Assembly (NCBI RefSeq): GCF_026340305.1
Contig: NZ_JAPEPI010000001.1
Span: 372,001-436,000 of the forward strand
Direction of reading: 5' to 3'
DNA from: Streptomyces sp. NBC_01381
Lineage (GTDB): Bacteria; Actinomycetota; Actinomycetes; Streptomycetales; Streptomycetaceae
Length of the DNA: 64,000 bases
Shown one piece after another: positions 49,093 to 57,263 of this stretch. The translations under genes were made by a program, and so were the position numbers. The notes under the pieces were generated by a model. That model worked only from the letters and a program-made list of their open reading frames with translations, was not told the DNA's origin and ran no database searches. Position 1 is the stretch's first letter. Every line of letters starts with the position of its first letter.

Positions 49093-51501
49093 TTACGAAA
49101 CCACGGCGGGGTCGGCCGAATTCGCCACCCGCTCCTCGCCTCCGTTCTCCTCGTCGCCCACGGCGATGCCGCGGCGCTTGGAGATGTACACCGCGCCGAT
49201 GATGACCAGGATGGCGGCCACCGCGATCAGCGCCCGCAACCCGGCGCTGGCGTCGTCCCCGTAACTGAACTGGACGACCGCGGGCGCAATCAGCAGCGCC
49301 ACCAGGTTCATCACCTTCAGCAAGGGGTTGATCGCCGGACCCGCGGTGTCCTTGAACGGGTCACCGATGGTGTCACCGATGACCGTCGCGGCATGGGCCT
49401 CGCTGCCCTTGCCGCCATGGTGACCGTCCTCGACGAGCTTCTTCGCGTTGTCCCACGCGCCACCGGAGTTGGCGAGGAAGACAGCCATCAGCGTGCCCGT
49501 GCCGATCGCGCCGGCCAGGAACGAGCCGAGTGCGCCGACGCCGAGCGAGAAGCCGACCGCGATCGGCGTGAGCACGGCGAGCAGGCCTGGCGTGGCCAGC
49601 TCGCGCAGCGCGTCCTTGGTGCAGATGTCGACGACGCGCCCGTACTCCGGTTCCTCGCTGTAGTCCATGATCCCGGGGTGCTCGCGGAACTGCCGCCGCA
49701 CCTCGTAGACCACCGCTCCGGCCGACCGCGACACCGCGTTGATCGCAAGCCCCGAGAAGAGGAAGACGACCGCGGCGCCGAGGATCAGGCCCACCAGGTT
49801 GTTGGGCTGCGAGATGTCCATCACCAGGTTCATCGGAGCGCCGTCGCCGAGTTTCTCGCCGACGTCCTTGGCCGATTCCGCGATGGCGTCGCGGTACGAC
49901 CCGAAGAGCGCCGCGGCCGCGAGTACGGCCGTGGCGATGGCGATGCCCTTGGTGATGGCCTTCGTGGTGTTGCCGACGGCGTCCAGGTCGGTGAGCACCT
50001 GCGCGCCCGCGCCCTCGACGTCGCCGGACATCTCGGCGATGCCCTGCGCGTTGTCGGAGACGGGCCCGAAGGTGTCCATGGCGACGATGACACCGACGGT
50101 GGTCAGCAGCCCGGTGCCCGCGAGGGCCACCGCGAAGAGGGCGAGCATGATCGACGTACCGCCGAGCAGGAACGCCCCGTACACACCGAGCCCGATCAAC
50201 AGCGCGGTGTAGACGGCCGATTCGAGGCCGAGCGAGATGCCGGCCAGGACGACGGTGGCAGGACCGGTGAGCGAGGTCTTGCCGATGTCCTTCACCGGAC
50301 GCCGGGTTGTCTCCGTGAAGTAGCCGGTGAGCTGCTGGATCAGCGCGGCCATGACGATGCCGATCGCGACGGCGACGACCGCGAGGACCCGCGGATCGCC
50401 GTCATGGCCCTTGATCGCCGCGTCCGTGACTCCGTCCAGATCCGCGTACGAGGACGGGAGATAGACGAAGACGGCCACCGCGACGAGCACCAGCGAGATG
50501 ACCGCGGAGATGAAGAATCCGCGGTTGATGGCGGTCATGCCGCTCCGGTCGGAGCGCCGTGGCGCCACCGCGAAGATCCCGATCATCGCGGTCACGACAC
50601 CGATCGCCGGGACGATCAGCGGGAAGGCGAGTCCGGAGTCACCGAACGCGACCTTCCCGAGGATCAGCGCGGCGACCAGGGTCACGGCGTACGACTCGAA
50701 GAGGTCGGCGGCCATGCCCGCACAGTCGCCGACGTTGTCGCCCACGTTGTCGGCGATGGTCGCGGCATTCCTCGGGTCGTCCTCCGGAATGCCCTGCTCG
50801 ACCTTGCCGACCAGGTCGGCGCCGACGTCGGCGGCCTTGGTGAAGATGCCGCCGCCGACACGCATGAACATCGCGATCAGCGCCGCCCCGAGGCCGAAGC
50901 CTTCGAGGACCTTCGGCGCGTCGGCGGCGTAGACGAGCACCACACAGGAGGCGCCCAGAAGACCGAGCCCCACCGTGAACATGCCGACGACGCCGCCCGT
51001 GCGGAAAGCGATCTTCATGGCCTTGTGCGATACGGCGGTGAGATCCTTTTCGGGTTCACCTTCCGCTGGGGTGGCCTCTCGGGCGGCGGCCGCCACACGG
51101 ACATTGCTGCGTACGGCGAGCCACATGCCGATATAGCCGGTGGTCGCCGAGAACGCCGCACCGATCAAGAAGAAGATCGATCGGCCGGCACGCTGATTCC
51201 AGTCGTCCGCGGGCAGCAGCATGAGCAGGAAGAACACCACGACGGCGAATACGCCGAGAGTGCGCAACTGCCGGCCCAGATAGGCATTGGCGCCCTCCTG
51301 GATCGCTTTCGCGATCTTCTTCATGCTGTCGGTGCCCTCGTCGGCCGCGAGCACCTGGCGTACGAGCACCCAGGCGACCACGAGAGCCGCGATCGCGACG
51401 GCCGCGATGACCATCACGATGAGGCGGTTGTCGTCGGTCAGTACTGCGGCTGCGAAGGTTGAGGGGTGGTCAAACTGATGAGGGGTAGAAAGCCCCGCCA
51501 T
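49093..51501 (-). CDS. hppA: K(+)-insensitive membrane-bound proton-pumping pyrophosphatase
   Basis: An 802-residue, ~16-helix membrane protein that couples PPi hydrolysis to proton export. Substrate motifs: FTKAADVGADLVGKVEQGIP, NVGDNVGDCAGMAADLFES, and the C-terminal GDTIGDPFKDTAGPAINPLLK. The segment GNTTKAITKGIAIATAVLAA has Lys where K+-dependent enzymes have Ala and Thr where they have Gly/Ala, which marks the K+-independent subclass. ATG 51501 follows GGAGGACG. Same neighbour order (hppA next to bldG) as remembered for S. coelicolor. Confidence 0.96.
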   Translation of the reverse strand: MAGLSTPHQFDHPSTFAAAVLTDDNRLIVMVIAAVAIAALVVAWVLVRQVLAADEGTDSMKKIAKAIQEGANAYLGRQLRTLGVFAVVVFFLLMLLPADDWNQRAGRSIFFLIGAAFSATTGYIGMWLAVRSNVRVAAAAREATPAEGEPEKDLTAVSHKAMKIAFRTGGVVGMFTVGLGLLGASCVVLVYAADAPKVLEGFGLGAALIAMFMRVGGGIFTKAADVGADLVGKVEQGIPEDDPRNAATIADNVGDNVGDCAGMAADLFESYAVTLVAALILGKVAFGDSGLAFPLIVPAIGVVTAMIGIFAVAPRRSDRSGMTAINRGFFISAVISLVLVAVAVFVYLPSSYADLDGVTDAAIKGHDGDPRVLAVVAVAIGIVMAALIQQLTGYFTETTRRPVKDIGKTSLTGPATVVLAGISLGLESAVYTALLIGLGVYGAFLLGGTSIMLALFAVALAGTGLLTTVGVIVAMDTFGPVSDNAQGIAEMSGDVEGAGAQVLTDLDAVGNTTKAITKGIAIATAVLAAAALFGSYRDAIAESAKDVGEKLGDGAPMNLVMDISQPNNLVGLILGAAVVFLFSGLAINAVSRSAGAVVYEVRRQFREHPGIMDYSEEPEYGRVVDICTKDALRELATPGLLAVLTPIAVGFSLGVGALGSFLAGAIGTGTLMAVFLANSGGAWDNAKKLVEDGHHGGKGSEAHAATVIGDTIGDPFKDTAGPAINPLLKVMNLVALLIAPAVVQFSYGDDASAGLRALIAVAAILVIIGAVYISKRRGIAVGDEENGGEERVANSADPAVVS

Positions 51502-51740
51502 TCGTCCTCCTTGACGCTGGGGCTGAGCTCAAGATGTGGACGGATTGTAGGGAGCGGAACCTGATCAAAACAGAGCGCCGCATACGGAATTGGCGCGAGA
51601 TTGCTCCCCAGCAAATGATCGCGACCGCGGATTGCCCCCGAAAGCGGTAATGCCCCAAAACCGTTGACGGGGGTCGCAGGACCGATACGTCATTCGGCGC
51701 AAAGCTCGCGGCAAATGACCGAGGCAATCGCCCGGAGAAA

Positions 51741-51781
51741 TGATCAAAGTATTGATCGGGGCGGTGATCAAGCATTGATCA
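51741..51781. promoter_or_regulatory. Two TGATCAA inverted repeats upstream of hppA
   Basis: TGATCAAGCATTGATCA (51765-51781) is a perfect 7-3-7 palindrome; 51741-51758 (TGATCAAAGTATTGATCG) is a near copy. AT-rich and 240-280 bp before hppA. They also precede the terminator of the upstream gene, so an operator is likelier than a terminator. Confidence 0.5.
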
Positions 51782-51821
51782 AAAAGAAAGGCCCTGCTCG
51801 CCGGGTCGGGAGCAGGACCTT
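51782..51821 (-). terminator. Rho-independent terminator after the bldG operon
   Basis: On the minus strand AAGGTCCTGCTC pairs with GAGCAGGGCCTT and is followed by TCTTTTT, a classic stem plus U-tract, 44 nt after the anti-sigma gene stop. Confidence 0.85.
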
Positions 51822-51864
51822 GAGGGACCGCGGCACCCCGCCGTGCGGGGCCGGCCGCGTGGCG

Positions 51865-52293
51865 TCAGGTCAGTGTCGCCGGAGTCGTGGGCCAGGTCAT
51901 CCGAATGAGTCCGCCGGACTCGCCCGCGGTGACCTCCACGTCGTCCACGAGCCCGCTGATGACGGCGAGACCCATCTCGTCCTCGCCCTCGAGCTCGTCG
52001 GATTCGCCACCTGAGCCGGGCACCCGGTCACCGGGAGCCGAACGGGGGGCTTCGTCGCCCACCTCGATGGAGAACTGCTTCTCGTCCTCGATCAGCGCGA
52101 CCCGCACCGGCGCGTCGACGCCGTTGCTCTGATGGAGACCGACGGCGCGTGTGCAGGCCTCGCCGACGGCGAGCCTGACCTCGTCGAGGACCGCCTCGTC
52201 CACCCCGGCCCTGCGCGCGACGGCCGCCGCCACGAGGCGGGCGGTCCTGACGTGCTCGGGCAGCGCGCTGAAGCGGAGCTCAACGGTGGCCAT
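51865..52293 (-). CDS. apgA: Anti-sigma factor/serine kinase-like ATPase, BldG partner
   Basis: A 142-residue GHKL ATPase: VELRFSALPEHVRTARLVAA, N box DEVRLAVGEACTRAVGLHQ, VALIEDEKQFSIEVGDEAPR, then an acidic insert (SDELEGEDE) and G2 MGLAVISGLVDDVEV. It lies directly downstream of bldG, the position of SCO3548 (apgA, from memory), the presumed anti-sigma factor that binds and phosphorylates BldG. The normal catalytic Asn of the N box is replaced by a Thr-Arg-Ala context, so kinase activity may be weak. ATG 52293. Confidence 0.85.
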   Translation of the reverse strand: MATVELRFSALPEHVRTARLVAAAVARRAGVDEAVLDEVRLAVGEACTRAVGLHQSNGVDAPVRVALIEDEKQFSIEVGDEAPRSAPGDRVPGSGGESDELEGEDEMGLAVISGLVDDVEVTAGESGGLIRMTWPTTPATLT

Positions 52294-52331
52294 GCAATCC
52301 CCCTCGGACGTACGCGCGTGCGGTCAGAGGG

Positions 52332-52393
52332 CCGGGCCGAGGGCCCGGTCCCCTGCTTGTACTGCCACCCCGGGGCCGGCCGACGGCCGGCCC
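52332..52393 (-). terminator. Tandem hairpins between bldG and its partner gene
   Basis: Stem 1: CCGGGCC/GGCCCGG (52332-52348). Stem 2: GGGCCGGCC/GGCCGGCCC (52373-52393). They lie in the 114-bp bldG spacer and could cause partial termination, consistent with the separate and joint bldG transcripts reported for S. coelicolor. Confidence 0.55.
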
Positions 52394-52407
52394 GGGACAT
52401 CCGACAC

Positions 52408-52749
52408 TCAGTCGGTGGCCGCGACCGCTTCCTCGACCGAGGTGTGAATGGGGAACACCTTGGTCAGGCCGGTGATGCGGAAGATCTTGAGAATGCGCTC
52501 CTGGTTGCAGACCAGGCGCAGCGAGCCCTCATGGGCACGCACCCGCTTCAGGCCGCCGACCAGCACGCCGAGTCCGGTGGAGTCGAGGAAGTCCACGCCC
52601 TCCATGTCGACGACCAGATGGAAACTGCCGTCGTTCACCAACTCGACCAACTGCTCGCGCAGCTTGGGCGCGGTATACACATCGATTTCGCCACCGACCT
52701 CGACGACCGTACGATCGCCGACGGTACGGGTCGACAGGGACAGGTCCAC
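52408..52749 (-). CDS. bldG: Anti-anti-sigma factor BldG (STAS domain)
   Basis: A 113-residue STAS protein: [58 protein letters not shown], with the phospho-acceptor Ser57 in DSTGLG, then [20 protein letters not shown] and [17 protein letters not shown]. BldG is required for aerial growth and antibiotic production in S. coelicolor; its phosphorylation state controls anti-sigma factors. Sequence and context (hppA, apgA, helicase) match bldG. Start GTG 52749 follows GGAGGATCC. Confidence 0.96.
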
Positions 52750-52829
52750 GGATCCTCCAGCACCTTGCTATCGAGCGGTCATCCCTTGGGACACCTCGGC
52801 AGAGCCCCCAGGACGGATCGCCAGCCGCG

Positions 52830-55283
52830 ATGGCATTCAATCACTTACCGGCAGGCGTGCACGACGCCTTGGGACCATTGTCCATCCCGCCAGTGACAGA
52901 CTCGGTGCCGATGGCCAACTTTTCCCCTCCCGGCGAACCCTCCACGGGCGCCCCGGAACGCACGTCTCCACGGACGGTCCTGGACCGGCTCACCGCGGGA
53001 CCGAGCCGTGCTTCGCGCGTCACTCATACGGAGCACTTGCCCCCGCGCGAGGCCCGCTATGCCGTCTGGCCCGATCGCATCCGTCCCGAGGTCATCTCCG
53101 CCGTCCAGGCCGCGGGCATCGAGCACCCTTGGGCCCACCAGGCACAAGCCGCCGAGTACGCCCTGGACGGCGAGTCGGTCATCGTCGCCACCGGCACCGC
53201 GTCGGGAAAGTCACTGGCCTATCTCACCCCCGTCCTCTCGGCACTCCTCGACGGCTCCGAGGCGCCCAACGGCCGCGGCTCGACCGCCCTGTATCTCGCC
53301 CCCACCAAGGCCCTGGCCGCCGACCAGCGCCGCGCCGTCCGCGAGCTCGCGGCCCCCCTCGGCAACGCGATCCGCCCCGCGGTCTACGACGGCGACACCC
53401 CCGTCGAGGAACGCGAATGGGTACGTCAGTACGCCAACTACGTCCTGACCAACCCCGACATGCTGCACCGCGGGATACTTCCGTCCCACCCCCGCTGGTC
53501 CGCCTTCCTGCGCGCCCTGCGCTATGTCGTGATCGACGAGTGCCACACCTACCGCGGCGTCTTCGGCTCGCACGTCGCCCAGGTCCTGCGCCGCCTCCGC
53601 CGGCTGTGTGCCCGCTACGGCTCCGATCCCGTCTTCCTCCTGGCCTCCGCCACCTCGGCCGAGCCCGCCGTCGCCGCCGAGCGCCTCACCGGACTGCCCG
53701 TGAAGGAGGTCGCCGACGACGCCTCGCCCCGCGGCGATCTCGTCTTCGCCCTCTGGGAGCCCCCGCTCACCGAGCTGCACGGCGAGAAGGGCGCACCCGT
53801 CCGCCGCACCGCCACCGCCGAGACGGCCGACCTGCTGACCGACCTCACCATCCAGGGCGTCCGCTCGGTCGCCTTCGTACGCTCCCGGCGCGGCGCCGAA
53901 CTGATCGCGGTCATCGCCCAGGAACGCCTCGCCGAGGTCGACCGCTCCCTCGCCCGCCGCGTCGCCGCCTACCGGGGTGGCTATCTCCCCGAGGAACGCC
54001 GGGCCCTGGAGCGTGCCCTGCACTCCGGCGAACTCCTCGGCCTCGCGGCCACCACCGCCCTCGAACTCGGAGTGGACGTATCGGGGTTGGACGCCGTCGT
54101 CATCGCCGGCTATCCCGGGACGCGCGCCTCGCTCTGGCAGCAGGCGGGGCGTGCCGGACGCTCCGGGCAGGGCGCGCTCGCCGTCCTCGTCGCCCGCGAC
54201 GACCCGCTGGACACCTATCTCGTCCACCACCCCGAGGCTCTTTTCCAGCAGCCCGTGGAGTCCACCGTCCTCGACCCCGACAATCCGTACGTCCTCGCGC
54301 CCCACCTCTGCGCGGCGGCCGCGGAACTGCCCTTGACCGACGAGGACTTGGCCCTCTTCGGCCCCGCCGCCGAGGAGCTCCTCCCGCAACTGGAGGCCGC
54401 GAAGCTGCTGCGCCGCCGCACCAAGGCCTGGCACTGGACCCGCCGGGAGCGGGCCGCCGACCTCACCGACATCCGCGGCGGGGGCGGCAGCCCCGTCCAG
54501 ATCGTCGAGGAGGGCACCGGCCGACTGCTCGGCACCGTCGACGCCTCCGCCGCGCACACCGCCGTGCACGAGGGTGCGGTCCACCTCCACCAGGGGCGTA
54601 CGTATCTGGTGCGGCACCTCGATCTGGAGGACTCGGTGGCCCTGGTCGAGCAGGCCGAACCGCCGTACTCCACGACCGCCCGCGACACCACCGCCATCGC
54701 CATCCTGGAGACGGACGTCGAGATCCCCTGGGGCGAGGGCCGCCTCTGCTACGGCTCCGTCGAAGTCACCAACCAGGTTGTCTCCTTCCTGCGCCGCAAG
54801 CTGATCACCGGCGAGGTCCTCGGCGAGACCAAGCTGGACCTGCCGCCCCGCACCCTGCGCACCAAGGCCGTGTGGTGGACGGTCACCGAGGACCAGCTGG
54901 ACGCCGCCCGGATCAATCCGGAGATCCTCGGCGGCGCCCTGCACGCCGCCGAGCACGCCTCCATCGGCATGCTGCCGCTCTTCGCGACGTGCGACCGCTG
55001 GGACATCGGCGGTGTCTCCGTGCCGCTGCACCCGGACACGCTCCTGCCGACCGTCTTCGTGTACGACGGCCATCCAGGCGGCGCGGGCTTTGCCGAGCGG
55101 GCCTTCCACACGGCCCGCGAGTGGCTGACGGCCACCCGGCAGGCCATCGCCTCCTGCGAGTGCGACGCCGGCTGCCCGTCCTGCATCCAGTCCCCCAAAT
55201 GCGGCAACGGCAACGACCCCCTCCACAAGCGCGGCGCGGTCCGCCTCCTCTCGACCCTCCTCAGGGACGCGCCGGCTGCCTGA
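52830..55283 (+). CDS. DEAD/DEAH box helicase with C-terminal DUF1998 (MrfA/Hrq1-like)
   Basis: An 817-residue superfamily 2 helicase. Walker A VATGTASGKSLAYLTP (about 120), motif Ia YLAPTKALAADQRRA, DECH box VVIDECHTYRG (about 235), motif III LLASATSAEPAVA, and helicase C motifs SVAFVRSRRGAELIA and IAGYPGTRASLWQQAGRAGRSGQG. The C-terminal DUF1998 ends in a four-Cys zinc cluster SCECDAGCPSCIQSPKCGNGN (about 775-795). MrfA and Hrq1 repair bulky or crosslinked DNA lesions. Divergent from bldG (80 bp), as in S. coelicolor. Its start could also be ATG 52911. Confidence 0.92.
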   Translation: MAFNHLPAGVHDALGPLSIPPVTDSVPMANFSPPGEPSTGAPERTSPRTVLDRLTAGPSRASRVTHTEHLPPREARYAVWPDRIRPEVISAVQAAGIEHPWAHQAQAAEYALDGESVIVATGTASGKSLAYLTPVLSALLDGSEAPNGRGSTALYLAPTKALAADQRRAVRELAAPLGNAIRPAVYDGDTPVEEREWVRQYANYVLTNPDMLHRGILPSHPRWSAFLRALRYVVIDECHTYRGVFGSHVAQVLRRLRRLCARYGSDPVFLLASATSAEPAVAAERLTGLPVKEVADDASPRGDLVFALWEPPLTELHGEKGAPVRRTATAETADLLTDLTIQGVRSVAFVRSRRGAELIAVIAQERLAEVDRSLARRVAAYRGGYLPEERRALERALHSGELLGLAATTALELGVDVSGLDAVVIAGYPGTRASLWQQAGRAGRSGQGALAVLVARDDPLDTYLVHHPEALFQQPVESTVLDPDNPYVLAPHLCAAAAELPLTDEDLALFGPAAEELLPQLEAAKLLRRRTKAWHWTRRERAADLTDIRGGGGSPVQIVEEGTGRLLGTVDASAAHTAVHEGAVHLHQGRTYLVRHLDLEDSVALVEQAEPPYSTTARDTTAIAILETDVEIPWGEGRLCYGSVEVTNQVVSFLRRKLITGEVLGETKLDLPPRTLRTKAVWWTVTEDQLDAARINPEILGGALHAAEHASIGMLPLFATCDRWDIGGVSVPLHPDTLLPTVFVYDGHPGGAGFAERAFHTAREWLTATRQAIASCECDAGCPSCIQSPKCGNGNDPLHKRGAVRLLSTLLRDAPAA

Positions 55284-55826
55284 CAGCTGGGGCGCGCGCG
55301 GCGGCGCAAGGTTCGCGCCCGGATCGGGCCCGGGCGCGTCGACTGTGGGTGACTCCGGATCGGGTGCCTCCGGGGCTACCCCCAGGGCAGGTGCCCGCGG
55401 CGTCGGCGCGACCGGCCCCGCCGGCCCCGCCCGCGATCTGACCTCCGTCACGAATGGCCCGAAGTACGCCGCCGCGGTGACGTCCGAGATCTCGCCGTGC
55501 ACCGCGCACCGCACGATGCGCGTCCCCTGCGCCTCGGCCACCCGCCCGGCCCGCGCGCACGCCCCGGAGCGCCCCTCCATCCAGTGGTCCGCCGCCGCGA
55601 GCGCCGCCAAGTCGGCCGCGCCGCCCGCCCGATGACGCGCGACGATCACCTGCCCCATCGCCAGAACCGCGCCGCAGATCACACACAACACGGCCATCAC
55701 GACGACGACCCAGACGGTGGCGGCGCCACGATCCGACGGGGTCGTGGCGGCACCCCGGTCCGAAGCGGCGGCCGCGGTGCCGGCCGACCGTCGGGAAGCG
55801 CCCGTGCCGACCTCGCCGCTCCTCAC
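53211..55826 (-). CDS. Rv3654c family TadE-like protein; open frame runs on antisense to the helicase
   Basis: Begins at GTG 55826, overlapping the TadE stop (GTGA). The recognisable protein is the first ~125 residues: a low-complexity lead, RGAATVWVVVVMAVLCVICGAVLAMGQVIVARHRAGGAADLAALAAADHW (single TadE-type helix), then two Cys flanking ARAGRVAEAQGTRIVR. This is the helicase/secretion-neighbourhood TadE-like family, normally ~120-150 residues. The next stop in this frame is only at 53211, giving 871 residues, 690 of them antisense to the helicase gene. The real 3' end is uncertain: a lost stop, a frameshift or a genuine long tail. Confidence 0.5.
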   Translation of the reverse strand: MRSGEVGTGASRRSAGTAAAASDRGAATTPSDRGAATVWVVVVMAVLCVICGAVLAMGQVIVARHRAGGAADLAALAAADHWMEGRSGACARAGRVAEAQGTRIVRCAVHGEISDVTAAAYFGPFVTEVRSRAGPAGPVAPTPRAPALGVAPEAPDPESPTVDAPGPDPGANLAPPRAPQLSGSRRVPEEGREEADRAALVEGVVAVAAFGGLDAGRAAGVALAGGDGLPGGRQPLAGRVEGPLGKARAAWMAVVHEDGRQERVRVQRHGDTADVPAVARREERQHADGGVLGGVQGAAEDLRIDPGGVQLVLGDRPPHGLGAQGAGRQVQLGLAEDLAGDQLAAQEGDNLVGDFDGAVAEAALAPGDLDVRLQDGDGGGVAGGRGVRRFGLLDQGHRVLQIEVPHQIRTPLVEVDRTLVHGGVRGGGVDGAEQSAGALLDDLDGAAAPAADVGEVGGPLPAGPVPGLGAAAQQLRGLQLREELLGGGAEEGQVLVGQGQFRGRRAEVGREDVRIVGVEDGGLHGLLEKSLGVVDEIGVQRVVAGDEDGERALPGASGTPRLLPERGARPGIAGDDDGVQPRYVHSEFEGGGGREAEEFAGVQGTLQGPAFLGEIATPVGGDAAGEGAVDLGEAFLGDDRDQFGAAPGAYEGDRADALDGEVGQQVGRLGGGGAADGCALLAVQLGERGLPEGEDEIAAGRGVVGDLLHGQSGEALGGDGGLGRGGGGQEEDGIGAVAGTQPAEAAQDLGDVRAEDAAVGVALVDHDIAQGAQEGGPAGVGRKYPAVQHVGVGQDVVGVLTYPFAFLDGGVAVVDRGADRVAEGGRELADGAALVGGQGLGGGEIQGGRAAAVGRLGAVEECREDGGEIGQ

Positions 55827-56251
55827 GTCCCCACCCCCACCGTCTCCTCCGCCAACGCCACCGCCTCCGAGCGCAGCCGCAACCCGAGCCCCAGCGCTTC
55901 CGGCCCCGGCGAGTTGGCCACGACCGCCACGCGGACCAGGTCGCCGTCCCGTCGCACCGCCACCGACGCACCGCGCGGCGCCGCCTGGCGTGCCGCCGCC
56001 ACGGCCGCGCTCTCGGGGTCCTGCCGGGCCATCGCGCGAGCCCCGGCCCGCGCCGCGTCCACGCACTGGATCTGCGCGGAGGCGGTCAGCAGCGCCCAGA
56101 CCAGCGCCATCGTGAACAGCACCAGCGTCGGCAGCACCACGGCAGCCTCAGCGGTCACGAACCCCGCGTCTCGGTCCCGATCCCGCACCCGAAGCGGGCG
56201 CCGCAACTTCCGCCCACCCGGAGCCCTCTCAGAACTCTCAGAACTGGACAT
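55823..56251 (-). CDS. TadE family pseudopilin-like protein
   Basis: A 142-residue protein. Basic leader RKLRRPLRVRDRDRDAGFVTAEAAVVLPTLVLFTMALVWALL, with the TadE motif GxVTAEAAVVLP at the start of the membrane helix, then AQIQCVDAARAGARAMARQD and a beta-rich C-terminal half (DGDLVRVAVVANSPGPEALG). TadE proteins are minor pseudopilins of the Tad/Flp pilus. Overlaps the preceding pilin gene by 14 nt and the next gene by 3 nt. Confidence 0.87.
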   Translation of the reverse strand: MSSSESSERAPGGRKLRRPLRVRDRDRDAGFVTAEAAVVLPTLVLFTMALVWALLTASAQIQCVDAARAGARAMARQDPESAAVAAARQAAPRGASVAVRRDGDLVRVAVVANSPGPEALGLGLRLRSEAVALAEETVGVGT

Positions 56252-56441
56252 CGAGGGCCTTCTCCACGACCGCCTGCAGCGCCGCCCTGACCTGCCCGCT
56301 CGTCACCACCTTGTAAAGCAGCCCGGCGAACCCCACCGCCGCGATCAACCCCATCGCGTACTCCGAAGTGACCATCCCCGAGTCCCCACGCACCGCACGC
56401 ACCCCGCGTCGCAGCACCCGCGCACACACCTGTCCCCGCAT
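56238..56441 (-). CDS. DUF4244 domain protein (Flp-type pilin)
   Basis: A 67-residue protein: MRGQVCARVLRRGVRAVRGD, SGMVTSEYAMGLIAAVGFAG, LLYKVVTSGQVRAALQAVVE. The GMVTSEY start of the helix matches Flp pilins, processed before the hydrophobic part, so this is probably the major pilin. ATG 56441 has GGGGG 5 nt upstream; ATG 56453 is an alternative. Gap of 48 nt from the TadC gene. Confidence 0.85.
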   Translation of the reverse strand: MRGQVCARVLRRGVRAVRGDSGMVTSEYAMGLIAAVGFAGLLYKVVTSGQVRAALQAVVEKALDVQF

Positions 56442-56489
56442 CTCAACCCCCATGAAAATTCTGTCAGTTCGGTATGTTCCGCCTGCCAC

Positions 56490-57263
56490 TCAGCCCCTCA
56501 GCAGGCCCTCCGCAAGGCCGATCACCACCGGCAGCACCCCCACCGCGATGAACGCGGGCAGGAAGCACAGCCCCACCGGCGCCGTCATCAGCACGCCCGC
56601 TCTGCGCGCCGCCGCCATCGCCGTACGCCCCCGTTCCGCCCGGCAGTCCGCGGCAAGGCGCGCCACCGGTTCCGCCGCCGGAGCCCCTGACTCACCCGCC
56701 CGTTCCAGCAGACCGGCCAGCGCCCCCGCGCCCGGTATCGCGGCCAACATCCGCCAGGCATCGGCTGGTTCGCCCCCGAGACGCACCTCCGCCGCCCCGC
56801 GTGCCAGACGCTCACCGACCGGCCCCTTCAGCGCCTCCCCCACGGCTTGCGCGGCCACCACGGGCCCCGCGCCCGCCGCGACACAGGCCGCCAACAGATC
56901 TGCCGCCAACGGCAGTTGCCGAGAGGCCTCCGCGGCGTCGAACTCCGGGACGGCATCACCCCGCCCGCGCCACCACCGCAACACCCCGTATCCCGCGCCC
57001 AACCCCAGCAGGGCCCCCGGAACCCCTCCGACCAGCACCCACCCGGCACTCACCGCACCGGCCGCCACGAGCCATCTCCGCAGCGCTTCCTGCCGCCAGG
57101 GCCAAGTCCGCGCCGGACCACTGGAGGAAGGCACCCCCAGCACCGCCCCCGTCCGGCACCGCACCGCCCGCTCCCGTCGCGCCGCCAGCACCGCCGACGC
57201 CAGCCACAGGACAGCCACTGCTCCCCACACGGTCACCCCCAGCCTGTGGACAACCACGTTCAT
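56490..57263 (-). CDS. Tad secretion inner-membrane protein TadC-like (T2SS F family)
   Basis: A 257-residue protein. Two N-terminal helices, then the T2SSF domain (about 100-255): LPLAADLLAACVAAGAGPVVAAQAVGEAL, GEPADAWRMLAAIPGAGALAGLLERAGESG, and terminal helix VGLCFLPAFIAVGVLPVVIGL. Platform protein of the Flp/Tad machine with TadB. ATG 57263 overlaps the TadB stop (ATGA). Confidence 0.87.
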   Translation of the reverse strand: MNVVVHRLGVTVWGAVAVLWLASAVLAARRERAVRCRTGAVLGVPSSSGPARTWPWRQEALRRWLVAAGAVSAGWVLVGGVPGALLGLGAGYGVLRWWRGRGDAVPEFDAAEASRQLPLAADLLAACVAAGAGPVVAAQAVGEALKGPVGERLARGAAEVRLGGEPADAWRMLAAIPGAGALAGLLERAGESGAPAAEPVARLAADCRAERGRTAMAAARRAGVLMTAPVGLCFLPAFIAVGVLPVVIGLAEGLLRG

